Shown here: piece after piece, positions 44,321-53,232 of the stretch
Numbering within the stretch: the stretch's first letter is position 1
Layout: every line of letters starts with the position of its first letter
Made by a program: the position numbers and the translations under genes
The notes under the pieces: generated by a model
Told to the model about the DNA's origin: nothing
The model's input: only the letters and a program-made list of their open reading frames with translations
The model's database searches: none
Origin: Kosakonia oryziphila
GTDB lineage: Bacteria; Pseudomonadota; Gammaproteobacteria; Enterobacterales; Enterobacteriaceae
Direction of reading: 5' to 3'
NCBI RefSeq assembly: GCF_900094795.1
Contig: NZ_FMBC01000022.1
Coordinates: forward strand, 1 to 64,000
DNA length: 64,000 bases

Positions 44321-45523
44321 ATGTCGAGTAAGTTAGTACTGGTTCTGAACTGCGGTAGTTCCTCACTGAAATTTGCTATCATCGATGCATCTAATGGTGA
44401 CGAATACCTTTCTGGTTTAGCCGAATGCTTCCATCTCCCTGAAGCACGCATCAAGTGGAAAATCGATGGCGGTAAACAAGAAGCGGCTTTAGGTGCAGGT
44501 GCCGCTCACAGTGAGGCGCTGAACTTTATCGTTAACACTATTCTGGCACAAAAACCAGAACTGTCTGCACAGTTGACTGCTATTGGTCACCGCATCGTGC
44601 ATGGTGGCGAAAAATACACCAGTTCTGTTGTTATCGACGAAACGGTTATTCAGGGTATCAAAGATGCCGCTTCTTTTGCACCGCTGCATAACCCAGCTCA
44701 CCTGATCGGTATCGCTGAAGCGCTGAAATCCTTCCCGAAACTGAAGGGCAAAAACGTCGCTGTCTTCGACACCGCGTTCCACACCACGATGCCGGAAGAG
44801 TCCTATCTGTACGCACTGCCGTACAAACTGTACAAAGAGCACGGCATACGTCGCTACGGCGCACACGGCACCAGCCACTTCTATGTGACTCAGGAAGCAG
44901 CCAAAGTGCTGAACAAACCGGTTGAAGAGCTGAACATCATCACTTGCCACCTCGGCAACGGTGGTTCTGTTTCTGCAATTCGCAACGGCAAATGTGTTGA
45001 TACCTCGATGGGGCTGACCCCGCTGGAAGGTCTGGTAATGGGTACCCGTTCCGGTGATATCGACCCGGCTATCGTGTTCCATCTGCATGACACTCTGGGC
45101 ATGAGCGTTGAAGCAATCAACAAAATGCTGACCAAAGAGTCCGGCCTGCTGGGTCTGACTGAAGTCACCAGCGACTGTCGTTATGTAGAAGACAACTACA
45201 AAGAGAAAGAAGACGCAAAACGTGCGATGGACGTTTACTGCCACCGCCTGGCAAAATACATCGGTTCTTACACTGCGCTGATGGATGGCCGTCTTGACGC
45301 CGTTGTCTTCACCGGTGGTATCGGTGAAAACGCCGCAATGGTACGTGAACTCTCCCTGGGGCGCCTGGGCGTACTGGGCTTTGAAATTGACCACGAACGT
45401 AACCTGGCTGCCCGTTTCGGCAAGTCTGGCTTTATCAACAAAGAAGGCACCCGTCCTGCCGTTGTTATCCCAACCAACGAAGAACTGGTTATTGCGCAAG
45501 ACGCGAGCCGCCTGACTGCCTGA
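44321..45523 (+). CDS. ackA: acetate kinase
   Basis: Converts acetyl phosphate and ADP to acetate and ATP, and the reverse, in overflow and fermentative metabolism. 400 residues, E. coli length. ASKHA-fold motifs are intact: [14 protein letters not shown] (N-terminal phosphate loop), [26 protein letters not shown] and FTGGIGENA. Confidence 0.98.
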   Translation: MSSKLVLVLNCGSSSLKFAIIDASNGDEYLSGLAECFHLPEARIKWKIDGGKQEAALGAGAAHSEALNFIVNTILAQKPELSAQLTAIGHRIVHGGEKYTSSVVIDETVIQGIKDAASFAPLHNPAHLIGIAEALKSFPKLKGKNVAVFDTAFHTTMPEESYLYALPYKLYKEHGIRRYGAHGTSHFYVTQEAAKVLNKPVEELNIITCHLGNGGSVSAIRNGKCVDTSMGLTPLEGLVMGTRSGDIDPAIVFHLHDTLGMSVEAINKMLTKESGLLGLTEVTSDCRYVEDNYKEKEDAKRAMDVYCHRLAKYIGSYTALMDGRLDAVVFTGGIGENAAMVRELSLGRLGVLGFEIDHERNLAARFGKSGFINKEGTRPAVVIPTNEELVIAQDASRLTA

Positions 45524-45530
45524 TTACCCA

Positions 45531-45560
45531 CACCGCCAGCCAACGCTGGCGGTGCTGTTT
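45531..45560 (+). terminator. intercistronic hairpin between ackA and pta
   Basis: Perfect 10-bp GC-rich stem CACCGCCAGC / GCTGGCGGTG with a 4-base CAAC loop, followed by CTGTTTTG. It could partly terminate or stabilise the ackA 3' end, giving unequal ackA and pta expression. Confidence 0.75.
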
Positions 45561-45601
45561 TGTAACCCGTCTGCAACGACGGTAACGAAAGAGGATTAAC
45601 C

Positions 45602-47743
45602 GTGTCCCGTATTATTATGCTGATCCCTACCGGAACCAGCGTCGGCCTGACCAGCGTCAGCCTTGGCGTTATCCGCGCTATGGAACGCAAAGGCGTTCGT
45701 CTGAGCGTCTTTAAACCGATCGCCCAACCGCGTGCTGGTGGCGATGCTCCGGACCAGACCACCACCATCGTGCGTGCGACTTCTGGCCTGCCAGCGGCTG
45801 AACCGCTGAAAATGAGCCACGTTGAATCGCTGCTCTCCAGCAACCAGAAAGACGTGCTGATGGAAGAGATCATCGCGCGTTACCACGAAAGCAGCAAAGA
45901 CGCTGAAGTCGTGCTGGTTGAAGGTCTGGTGCCAACCCGCAAACACCAGTTTGCCGATTCGCTGAACTTTGAAATTGCCAAAACGCTGAACGCAGAAATC
46001 GTGTTTGTGATGTCTCAGGGTACTGACACACAGGAACAGTTGAAAGAGCGTATCGAACTGACCCGTAACAGCTTCGGCGGCACAAAAAATACCAATATCA
46101 TCGGCGTTATCGTTAACAAACTGAACGCTCCGGTTGACGATCAGGGCCGTACTCGCCCGGATCTGTCAGAAATTTTTGATGACTCTTCCAAAGCGAAAGT
46201 CATACACGTTGATGCGACAAAACTGCAGGAAACCAGCCCACTGCCGGTGCTCGGTGCTATTCCATGGAGCTTCGATCTGATTGCCACGCGTGCAATCGAT
46301 ATGGCGCGTCACTTGAATGCTACCATCGTCAACGAAGGCGACATCAAAACCCGCCGCGTGAAATCCGTGACTTTCTGTGCGCGCAGCATTCCGCACATGC
46401 TGGAACACTTCCGCCCGGGTTCTCTGCTGGTGACTTCCGCAGACCGTCCGGATGTGCTGGTTGCTGCCTGCCTGGCCGCAATGAACGGCGTGGAAATCGG
46501 TGCTCTGCTGCTGACTGGCGGCTATGAAATGGAAGCCAGCGTTCGCAAGCTGTGTGAACGTGCATTCGCTACCGGCCTGCCGGTATTTATGGTGAACACC
46601 AACACCTGGCAGACCTCTCTGAGCCTGCAAAGCTTCAATCTGGAAGTTCCGGTTGACGATAGCGAACGTGTCGAAAACGTTCAGGAATACGTTGCCCGTT
46701 ACATCAATGCACAGTGGATTGACTCCCTGAGCGCGACTTCCGAGCGCAGCCGCCGTCTCTCTCCGCCAGCCTTCCGTTACCAGCTCACTGAGCTGGCACG
46801 CAAAGCAGGCAAACGCGTTGTTCTGCCGGAAGGCGACGAGCCGCGTACCGTTAAAGCCGCTGCGATTTGTGCTGAACGCGGCATCGCGACCTGTATCCTG
46901 CTGGGTAACCCGGACGAGATCAACCGCGTTGCGGCGGCTCAAGGCGTTGAACTGGGTAGCGGTATCGAAATCGTCGATCCGGACGTCGTCCGTGAAAGCT
47001 ATGTTGCTCGTCTGGTTGAGCTGCGTAAGAGCAAGGGCATGACCGAAGCCGTTGCCCGCGAACAGTTGGAAGATAACGTAGTTCTCGGCACGCTGATGCT
47101 GGAACAGGATGAAGTTGATGGTCTGGTTTCCGGTGCTGTTCACACTACCGCAAACACCATTCGTCCGCCGCTGCAACTGATCAAAACCGCACCGGGTAGC
47201 TCGCTGGTTTCTTCCGTGTTCTTCATGCTGCTGCCGGAACAGGTTTACGTTTACGGCGACTGTGCGATCAACCCGGATCCGACCGCTGAACAACTGGCTG
47301 AAATCGCGATTCAGTCTGCTGATTCTGCTATCGCTTTCGGTATTGAGCCGCGCGTGGCGATGCTCTCCTACTCCACCGGTAACTCCGGCGCAGGTAGCGA
47401 TGTAGAGAAAGTGCGTGAAGCGACCCGTCTGGCGCAGGAAAAACGTCCTGACCTGGTTATCGATGGTCCGTTGCAGTACGACGCCGCAGTAATGGCTGAC
47501 GTTGCGAAATCCAAAGCGCCGAACTCTCCGGTTGCCGGTCGCGCTACTGTGTTCATCTTCCCGGATCTGAACACCGGTAACACCACCTACAAAGCGGTAC
47601 AACGTTCTGCCGACCTGATCTCCATCGGGCCAATGCTGCAGGGTATGCGCAAACCGGTTAACGACCTGTCCCGTGGCGCTCTGGTAGACGATATCGTCTA
47701 CACCATTGCTCTGACCGCAATTCAGGCGTCTCAGCAGCAGTAA
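45602..47743 (+). CDS. pta: phosphate acetyltransferase
   Basis: Converts acetyl-CoA and phosphate to acetyl phosphate. This is the long three-domain form (713 residues): an N-terminal BioD-like P-loop domain ([14 protein letters not shown] near residue 10), a DRTGG domain (about 230-350), and the C-terminal catalytic PTA_PTB domain (about 390-713) with [14 protein letters not shown] and [17 protein letters not shown]. The start is GTG at 45602 after AAAGAGG. One residue shorter than E. coli. Confidence 0.98.
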   Translation: MSRIIMLIPTGTSVGLTSVSLGVIRAMERKGVRLSVFKPIAQPRAGGDAPDQTTTIVRATSGLPAAEPLKMSHVESLLSSNQKDVLMEEIIARYHESSKDAEVVLVEGLVPTRKHQFADSLNFEIAKTLNAEIVFVMSQGTDTQEQLKERIELTRNSFGGTKNTNIIGVIVNKLNAPVDDQGRTRPDLSEIFDDSSKAKVIHVDATKLQETSPLPVLGAIPWSFDLIATRAIDMARHLNATIVNEGDIKTRRVKSVTFCARSIPHMLEHFRPGSLLVTSADRPDVLVAACLAAMNGVEIGALLLTGGYEMEASVRKLCERAFATGLPVFMVNTNTWQTSLSLQSFNLEVPVDDSERVENVQEYVARYINAQWIDSLSATSERSRRLSPPAFRYQLTELARKAGKRVVLPEGDEPRTVKAAAICAERGIATCILLGNPDEINRVAAAQGVELGSGIEIVDPDVVRESYVARLVELRKSKGMTEAVAREQLEDNVVLGTLMLEQDEVDGLVSGAVHTTANTIRPPLQLIKTAPGSSLVSSVFFMLLPEQVYVYGDCAINPDPTAEQLAEIAIQSADSAIAFGIEPRVAMLSYSTGNSGAGSDVEKVREATRLAQEKRPDLVIDGPLQYDAAVMADVAKSKAPNSPVAGRATVFIFPDLNTGNTTYKAVQRSADLISIGPMLQGMRKPVNDLSRGALVDDIVYTIALTAIQASQQQ

Positions 47744-47746
47744 TTG

Positions 47747-47818
47747 TGTCGGATGAGGCCGCGCATTATCCGCCCTACGGGTTCTGTAGGCCGCATAAGC
47801 GTTAACGCCATCCGGCAA
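47747..47818. repeat. BIME (paired REP units)
   Basis: Two REP-type units in inverted orientation. GTCGGATGAGGCCGCGC at the left and GCGTTAACGCCATCCGGC at the right surround an internal stem in which CCTACGGG and the TGTAGG/GCCGCATAAGCG segment pair. It begins 4 bases after the pta stop. Confidence 0.85.
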
Positions 47819-47823
47819 TAATC

Positions 47824-47852
47824 AAAAGGCGATCTCCGGGTCGCCTTTTTTA
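47824..47852 (+). terminator. pta terminator
   Basis: 9-bp stem AAAAGGCGA / TCGCCTTTT with an 8-base loop and a continuing T-run. It lies just after the BIME. Confidence 0.9.
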
Positions 47853-47864
47853 TTGCCAACTGAA

Positions 47865-47910
47865 AAGCACGCCCTGTGGGCGTACTCAATGCCGCCTTCT
47901 ATGAAGGCGG
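47865..47910 (-). terminator. tandem hairpins at the 3' end of the transketolase/PTS operon
   Basis: On the minus strand, a stem CCGCCTTC / GAAGGCGG (47892-47910) is followed by a stem ACGCCC / GGGCGT (47869-47883) and then GCTTTTC. Together they plausibly end the accessory operon, back to back with the pta terminator. Confidence 0.65.
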
Positions 47911-47918
47911 ATTATTAC

Positions 47919-48872
47919 TTACAGCAGCTCCCGCGCGGCGGATACAATGTCATGCGCCGTCAGCCCATACTCTTTTTGTAGAAAATCCTGCGTTCCCACC
48001 TGACCATAGCGCTCTTTCACGCCCACGCGCCGCATCGGCACCGGGCACGTTTCCACTAACACTTCCGCCACGGCCGAACCCAGCCCGTTATGAATGCTGT
48101 GATTCTCACAGGTGACAATCCGCCTGGTCTTCTCGGCGTAGTTCTTCACCAGCATGCGGTCGATAGGTTTTAAGGTAAACATATCAATTACCGCCGCACT
48201 AACACCTTCCTGCCCCAGTTGCTGCGCTGCCGCAAGCGCCTCAGCCACCATTATGCCGTTGGCAATCAGCGTAATATCCGTACCGTCACGCAGAACATTG
48301 CCTTTGCCGATGGTGAAGTGTGAACCTGGCTGATAAATAGTGGGCGCCTGTTTACGAATGGTGCGCACCCAGTAGAACCCTTCCAGGTGAGCCAGTTGGT
48401 TCAGAATATCGGCAAACATCACCGCATCCGTCACCTCCAGCACCACTGAATGAGCCAGACCGCGCACAATCCCCATATCTTCAAACGACATGTGTGTACC
48501 ACCATTGTGGCAGGCGGTCACACCGGCATCGGAGGCGATGACTTTGACATTGTTACGCTGATAATCGAGCGACATAAACAACTGGTCGAAACAGCGGCGG
48601 CTGGCAAATGCCGTAAAGGTATGCACAAAGGGTTTGCGTCCGGTCAACGCCAGACCCGCTGCCGTACCAATGACATTTGCCTCCATGATGCCGCAGTTGA
48701 TCACCTGTTGCGGATACTTTTTATGCACACCATCCATTGCCATCGAACTCATCAGATCGGCTTCCAGCGCGATAATGTCGCTGCCTGCTTCAATCTGATC
48801 GCTGATAAAACCGGCATAAATTTTGCGCATCTCGATACTGTCTTTGCTACCGATTTCGGCCACCTTAATCAT
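47919..48872 (-). CDS. transketolase family protein, C-terminal subunit
   Basis: 317-residue protein matching the second half of transketolase: a pyrimidine-binding domain (about 20-185, with the catalytic Glu in CGIMEANVIGTAAGLALTGRKPFVHTFTAFASRR) and the C-terminal transketolase domain (about 195-310, with ITLIANGIMVAEALAAAQ and RIVTCENHSIHNGLGSAVAEVL). Needs the N-terminal partner encoded just upstream, which it overlaps by 8 bases. Two-gene transketolases of this type include those cleaving apulose-4-phosphate; the substrate here is unknown. Last gene of the PTS operon. Confidence 0.9.
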   Translation of the reverse strand: MIKVAEIGSKDSIEMRKIYAGFISDQIEAGSDIIALEADLMSSMAMDGVHKKYPQQVINCGIMEANVIGTAAGLALTGRKPFVHTFTAFASRRCFDQLFMSLDYQRNNVKVIASDAGVTACHNGGTHMSFEDMGIVRGLAHSVVLEVTDAVMFADILNQLAHLEGFYWVRTIRKQAPTIYQPGSHFTIGKGNVLRDGTDITLIANGIMVAEALAAAQQLGQEGVSAAVIDMFTLKPIDRMLVKNYAEKTRRIVTCENHSIHNGLGSAVAEVLVETCPVPMRRVGVKERYGQVGTQDFLQKEYGLTAHDIVSAARELL

Positions 48873-49698
48873 GCGCCGCCTCCAGTTGTTCGATGGTTTC
48901 GTTAAGCGCCTGCTTCATCTCTTCTGTCAGGCGTAAGTGGTGCGAGTTACTCATCTTTTCGAGATACGGCACCCCTTGCCCTTTAATGCTGTCAAGGATC
49001 ACCAACCGTGGTCGGGCATCGGCAGTCGGAACCGGCTTCACCACTTCCAGAAGCGCGGCGATGTCATCACCCTTCACCGTATAGACATCAAAACCGAAGG
49101 CGCGGAATTTCCCCTCCAGATCAAAAGCGCAAATGATCTCATCCAGCTCGCCGTCCAGTTGCTGCTTATTCCAGTCCACAAACACCGTCAAGTTGTTGAG
49201 CTTGTGATGAGCAATAAACTGGAACGCTTCCCAACACTGCCCTTCGTTCAACTCGCCATCACCAACGATGCAAAACACACGGTTGGGCCTGCCCGCCAGT
49301 TTATGTCCCAGTGCCATTCCTCCGGCAATAGAAATGCCCTGACCAAGCGATCCAGTGGTCGCATCCACGCCCCGGGTTTTTAAGCGATCCGGATGGCTTG
49401 GCAAGCGGGTGCCGTTCTCATTGAGCGTTTGCAGCATCTCCTGTGGGAAATAGCCTTTCAGCGCCAGCGTGCTGTAAAGCGCCGGGCCAGCATGGCCTTT
49501 CGACAGCACGAAGTAATCGCGCTCCGGCCAGTCCGGATCGGCCGGATCAATTCGCATGACGTCGCCATACAGTACGCCAAGCGTTTCCACCACTGACATA
49601 CTGCCGCCATAGTGACCAAAGCCCAGGTGTGTCAATGCTTTCAGGGTTTCGATGCGAATATCCCGCGCAAACTGTTTCACTTCTGCAATTGTGCTCAT
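48865..49698 (-). CDS. transketolase family protein, N-terminal subunit
   Basis: 277-residue thiamine-diphosphate-binding half of a split transketolase. The cofactor/Mg motif is Gly146-Asp147-Gly148-Glu149-Leu-Asn151 (GDGELNEGQCWEAF), preceded by LSKGHAGPALYSTL and TGSLGQGISIAGGMA. Its stop overlaps the start of the C-terminal subunit and its ATG overlaps the IIC stop, so all three are translationally coupled. This coupling to a PTS permease implies the transketolase acts on the imported, phosphorylated sugar or a close derivative. Confidence 0.9.
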   Translation of the reverse strand: MSTIAEVKQFARDIRIETLKALTHLGFGHYGGSMSVVETLGVLYGDVMRIDPADPDWPERDYFVLSKGHAGPALYSTLALKGYFPQEMLQTLNENGTRLPSHPDRLKTRGVDATTGSLGQGISIAGGMALGHKLAGRPNRVFCIVGDGELNEGQCWEAFQFIAHHKLNNLTVFVDWNKQQLDGELDEIICAFDLEGKFRAFGFDVYTVKGDDIAALLEVVKPVPTADARPRLVILDSIKGQGVPYLEKMSNSHHLRLTEEMKQALNETIEQLEAAHD

Positions 49699-51086
49699 GA
49701 CTTCGCTCCGCTCTTTTCTTCCGTGCCATTGGCAGCAGGTTTACCCTTCGACATCAGATTCCAGATGACCAATGCGACGAATACCGCCACCACCAGCCCG
49801 GTAATCGCCAGCGGCGACAGGTAACGCGCCAGATTGCCCAATACAATGCCGATAAAGCCAAAGTCAGCATCAGAGAAGGTCGTATTGGCAAAGCCCAGCG
49901 CACCGAGCACCGGCAACAGCAAGACTGGCAGGAAAGTGATGAGTAATCCGTTGGCGAAGGCGCCGATCATCGCACCACGTCGTCCGCCGGTAGCGTTACC
50001 AAACACACCCGCCGTCGCACCGGTGAAGAAATGCGGTACCACGCCAGGCAGGATAAGTACCAGTTTCATCTGGCCGAGCAGGAATAACCCTACCAGCCCG
50101 CCGAGAAAACTGAACAGGAAGCCGACCAGCACCGCATTTGGCGCATAGGGATAAACCACCGGGCAATCCAGGGCAGGGCGAGCGTTGGGCACCAGTTTTT
50201 CGGAAAAACCGGTAAAAGCAGGTACAATTTCCGCCAGAATCAGACGTACGCCTTGCAGGATAATAAATACGCCAGCAGCAAAGGTGATGGCCTGAATAAT
50301 CGCGTAGACGAGGAAGTTCTGCCCGGCGCTGAGTTGACTCTCAACGTAATCACGCCCGGCGCAAACAGCTAAGATCATGTAAATAATGATCATCGTCAGC
50401 GAGATGGAGATCGAGCTATCACGCAGGAAGCTCAGGTTTTTCGGCAGGTTCATCTCTTCCGTTGAGCGTGAGCCCTTACCGCATTTACTGCCGATCCAGC
50501 CAGACAGCACGTAGCCAAGCGTACCGAAATGGCCGAACGCGATGTCATCGTTGCCGGTGATCCGTTTCATATAACGCTGCGCTATCGCCGGGAAGAACGC
50601 CATCACCAGGCCAAGGATCAGCGAACCAGTGAACACCAGTCCGACACCTTCAAAGCCAGCGACGGTGAGGATCACCCCAATCATGCACGCCATATAAAAG
50701 GTGTGGTGTCCGGTCAGAAAAATATATTTCAGACGCGTAAAGCGCGCGACAATAATATTCGCCACCATGCCGAACGCCATGATCAACGCCGTTGATGCAC
50801 CATATTTCTCCAGCGCAATTGAAACAATCGCTTCGTTATTTGGAATGATCCCCTGAATATTAAAAGCATGTTCAAACATGCCACCCAGTGGATTTAACGA
50901 GCCGACTAATACTGTTGCACCACCGCCCAGTACGATAAAACCGAGAATCGTTTTGACCGTGCCTTTCACGACATCGGAAAAGGATTTTTTCTGCGCTACC
51001 AGGCCAATCAGCGCAATTAATCCCACCAATATGGAAGGGACTTTCAATATATCAACAACAAAGTTTAGCGTTTCAAGGATAAACAT
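49695..51086 (-). CDS. PTS EIIC component, ascorbate (SgaT/UlaA) family
   Basis: Membrane permease of 463 residues with about 11 hydrophobic segments, of the UlaA/SgaT type. Motifs seen: GFIVLGGGATVLVGSLNPLGGMFEHAF, FLTGHHTFYMACMIGV, GTLGYVLSGWIGSKCGKGSRSTEE and PGVVPHFFTGATAGVFGNATGGRRGA. It should move an unknown carbohydrate while the separate IIA and IIB proteins phosphorylate it. Start chosen at the ATG at 51086 (GAGG 5 bases upstream); a GTG at 51092 would add two residues. 52-base gap from IIB. Confidence 0.9.
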   Translation of the reverse strand: MFILETLNFVVDILKVPSILVGLIALIGLVAQKKSFSDVVKGTVKTILGFIVLGGGATVLVGSLNPLGGMFEHAFNIQGIIPNNEAIVSIALEKYGASTALIMAFGMVANIIVARFTRLKYIFLTGHHTFYMACMIGVILTVAGFEGVGLVFTGSLILGLVMAFFPAIAQRYMKRITGNDDIAFGHFGTLGYVLSGWIGSKCGKGSRSTEEMNLPKNLSFLRDSSISISLTMIIIYMILAVCAGRDYVESQLSAGQNFLVYAIIQAITFAAGVFIILQGVRLILAEIVPAFTGFSEKLVPNARPALDCPVVYPYAPNAVLVGFLFSFLGGLVGLFLLGQMKLVLILPGVVPHFFTGATAGVFGNATGGRRGAMIGAFANGLLITFLPVLLLPVLGALGFANTTFSDADFGFIGIVLGNLARYLSPLAITGLVVAVFVALVIWNLMSKGKPAANGTEEKSGAKS

Positions 51087-51138
51087 ATCCACCTCGCTTT
51101 ATGCATGCCGCACCGTTGTGCAGCGCATCCGGTTGATG

Positions 51139-51411
51139 TTAACGGTTGGCGAAGAAAGCGCTGATTTTCGCTTCCAGTTCATTGATATCAATGATGTTGC
51201 TGAGGACAACTAACTGGTTTTCCGGCACGCTGGCGCTGGCGGCAATATCTTTTGCCATGACAAACACATCGGCGGCACCGGGTGTGGCTGAAGAGAGGTC
51301 GGAATGCTCGACCTCAGCTTCGATATTCAGTTTTTTGAGAACTTTCTTAATATTCATTTCGACCATAAAGCTACTGCCCAGGCCGGATCCGCAAATTGCC
51401 ATTATTTTCAT
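51139..51411 (-). CDS. PTS EIIB component, ascorbate/lactose-IIB family
   Basis: 90-residue cytoplasmic IIB protein with the phospho-cysteine Cys7 in MKIMAICGSGLGSSFMVEMNIKKVL, followed by a Rossmann-like fold. It accepts phosphate from the IIA protein and passes it to the sugar held by IIC. The frame is open upstream for 51 codons, but the motif, length and ribosome binding site AAGG fix the start at 51411. Confidence 0.9.
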   Translation of the reverse strand: MKIMAICGSGLGSSFMVEMNIKKVLKKLNIEAEVEHSDLSSATPGAADVFVMAKDIAASASVPENQLVVLSNIIDINELEAKISAFFANR

Positions 51412-51490
51412 TGTATTTACCTTTTTTGAGTAGAGTACGACCGCATCACCCATAGCAGGCAATGTGTAATCACTGGTGAAAAATAAAAAA

Positions 51491-51934
51491 TCAGAAACGC
51501 TGAATAATGTTTTTAATTTCCTCCAGGCTGTTTGCACGATGTAATTGCGCCATATCCTTATCACTTGAAAATAGTTCCGCCAACGCGGCGATCATTTCAA
51601 TATGGCTATGTTTATCCGGCGCGGCCAACATAATGATAGTGTCAACCGGATCCGCATCCTCTGCGCCAAAATCGACGCCGCGAGACAATTTTAATAACGA
51701 TAATCCTAACCCTTTAGCCCCCTCTTCCGGCCTGGCATGCGGCATTGCCAGCCCCGGTGCCAGTACATAGTACGGCCCCAGTTTCTGGTGCTGGGCGACA
51801 ATGGCTGTCACATAATCCGGCGCGATCGTGCCGGATGTGAGCAGCGGTCTGGCACAAATCTCCAGCGCCTGCGGCCAATTCTCCACGCCATCAAGCACCT
51901 GAATCGTCTTGTCGTTAAGCCATTGGTCTAACAC
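51491..51934 (-). CDS. PTS EIIA component, fructose/mannitol/ascorbate type
   Basis: 147-residue IIA protein. The predicted phospho-histidine is His66 in APGLAMPHARPEEG. It takes phosphate from HPr. GTG start at 51934 with AAGGAG 6 bases upstream. First gene of the operon IIA-IIB-IIC-transketolase N-transketolase C, divergent from the LacI-family regulator. Confidence 0.9.
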   Translation of the reverse strand: MLDQWLNDKTIQVLDGVENWPQALEICARPLLTSGTIAPDYVTAIVAQHQKLGPYYVLAPGLAMPHARPEEGAKGLGLSLLKLSRGVDFGAEDADPVDTIIMLAAPDKHSHIEMIAALAELFSSDKDMAQLHRANSLEEIKNIIQRF

Positions 51935-51997
51935 TTCACACTCCTTATCAGGGATAAGATGGGCAAACTTTATGCAAGTCAGCGTCGCTTATCCGTG

Positions 51998-52025
51998 ATG
52001 ATAGTCGCAAAGATAGCGCTACCAA
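51998..52025 (-). promoter_or_regulatory. predicted promoter of the PTS/transketolase operon
   Basis: On the minus strand, TTGGTA (52020-52025, 4 of 6 to the -35 consensus) is followed by a 16-bp spacer and TATCAT (51998-52003, 5 of 6 to the -10 consensus). Operator O2 lies over the -35 and spacer, so repressor binding would block RNA polymerase. Confidence 0.6.
52011..52024. promoter_or_regulatory. LacI-type operator O2
   Basis: AGATAGCGCTACCA, an imperfect palindrome with the central CG step typical of LacI-family operators. It shares its core GATAGCGCTA with O1, whose centre lies 34 bp away. Confidence 0.7.
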
Positions 52026-52044
52026 CAGTAATGATCGAAAAATG

Positions 52045-52058
52045 TGATAGCGCTATCA
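52045..52058. promoter_or_regulatory. LacI-type operator O1
   Basis: Perfect 14-bp palindrome TGATAGCGCTATCA with a central CG. It lies between the two divergent transcription units and upstream of the regulator's chosen start. Probable binding site of the adjacent LacI-family protein. Confidence 0.75.
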
Positions 52059-52168
52059 GATATGAAAACGCAGGGGAATTCGCAGAAAAAGCAGGGCTTT
52101 CCGGCGTATACTGCCTTGAGATGACTCATAACTCAGCGCCTGAGATATCAGGGCTGTCAGGAAACGGA

Positions 52169-53188
52169 ATGGCAATTACCCGAAAACGTCGGAGCACAGG
52201 AAAAGTCACCCTTGCCGATGTCGCCCAGCTTGCTGGCGTCGGCACCATGACGGTCTCGCGGGCATTACGTACCCCGGAACAGGTTTCAGATAAATTGCGT
52301 GAGAAGATAGATGCTGCCGTGCAGGCGTTGGGGTATATGCCCAATCTGGCGGCCAGCGCGCTGGCTTCGGCGTCATCCTGGACTATCGCGATGGTGGTAC
52401 CGAGCCTTGCCGAATCCGGCTGCTCGGAGATGTTCGCCGGTTTGCAGCAGGTTTTGCAGCCTGCCGGCTATCAGATCATGCTTGCCGAGTCGCAACACCG
52501 ACTGGAGCAGGAAGAGAAATTGCTGGAAACGCTGCTCGCGTCTAATCTGGCCGCCGCCATTCTGCTCAGCGTTGAGCACAGCGACATGGTACGCCACTGG
52601 CTGAAAAACGCCTCCATTCCGGTGATGGAAATTGGCGCAGTGCGCGCTGATCCGATTGATATGAATATTGGCATCGATAACGTTGCTGCGATGTTCGAGC
52701 TGACGCAAATGCTGGTACAGCGAGGGTACCAGAATATCGGCCTGTTGTGCGCCAACCAGGAACAATGGATTTTCCAGCAGCATTTGCAGGGCTGGTACAA
52801 AGCGATGCTGCGCCACCATATGTCGCCGAACCGGGTTATTAATGCCGCCGCACCGCCGGTTTTCTCCACGGGCGCGGCACAACTGCCGGAGTTTTTGCTG
52901 GCGTGGCCGGAACTGGATGCGCTGGTGTGTGTCTCGGATGAACTGGCCTGCGGCGCACTGTACGAGTGCCAGCGGCGCCGTATTAAGGTACCGGATGATC
53001 TAGCGATAGTCGGCTTCGGCGACAGCGACGTCAGCCGGGTATGCCAGCCGCCGTTGACCACTATTTCCGTGCCGCACCGCAAGATTGGTATTGAAGCAGG
53101 CCGCGCGCTGCTGGCACGCCTGAATGATGAAACCTGGGAGAACAAAACGCCGATAGCACCGACGTTTTGCCTGCGTGATAGCTGCTAG
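52169..53188 (+). CDS. LacI-family (GntR/IdnR-like) transcriptional regulator
   Basis: 339-residue regulator. The N-terminal HTH is VTLADVAQLAGVGTMTVSRAL (about 13-33), followed by the hinge PNLAASALAS and a periplasmic-binding-like effector domain ending VGFGDSDVSRVCQPPLTTISVPHRKIG. I start it at 52169, with AGGA 6 bases upstream. The frame stays open back to 51959, but that would run through both operators and give a 70-residue extension unlike the family. Likely repressor of the divergent PTS/transketolase operon. Its TAG stop falls at the edge of the repeat element at 53188. Confidence 0.9.
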   Translation: MAITRKRRSTGKVTLADVAQLAGVGTMTVSRALRTPEQVSDKLREKIDAAVQALGYMPNLAASALASASSWTIAMVVPSLAESGCSEMFAGLQQVLQPAGYQIMLAESQHRLEQEEKLLETLLASNLAAAILLSVEHSDMVRHWLKNASIPVMEIGAVRADPIDMNIGIDNVAAMFELTQMLVQRGYQNIGLLCANQEQWIFQQHLQGWYKAMLRHHMSPNRVINAAAPPVFSTGAAQLPEFLLAWPELDALVCVSDELACGALYECQRRRIKVPDDLAIVGFGDSDVSRVCQPPLTTISVPHRKIGIEAGRALLARLNDETWENKTPIAPTFCLRDSC

Positions 53189-53232
53189 GCTGTGTCCCGT
53201 AATTGGTCGTGGTGGCGACGCTGGGCACAGCC
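53188..53232. repeat. terminal-inverted-repeat element, copy 2 (shortened)
   Basis: 45 bp. The first 33 bases are identical to copy 1 at 36329, followed by CT and the arm GGGCACAGCC. With flanking bases the arms read CTAGGCTGTG and CACAGCCTAG. Relative to copy 1 it lacks about 75 internal bases. The TAG stops of both flanking convergent genes fall at its two ends, and the hairpin it forms may end both transcripts. Confidence 0.75.

Noticed and set aside
44489-45499. 336-codon frame antisense to ackA
   Set aside because: Shadow of a highly expressed, codon-biased gene; no protein features.
46166-47818. 550-codon open frame antisense to pta
   Set aside because: It lies wholly opposite a well-conserved gene with strong codon bias, shows no family motif, and is the kind of shadow frame such genes produce.
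51412-51564. 51-codon upstream extension of the PTS IIB frame
   Set aside because: IIB proteins of this family begin a few residues before the phospho-cysteine; the ATG at 51411 has AAGG upstream.
51959-52168. 70-codon N-terminal extension of the LacI-family regulator
   Set aside because: It covers both operators and the divergent promoter, lacks a ribosome binding site, and has no counterpart in LacI-family proteins, whose HTH begins near residue 5-15.
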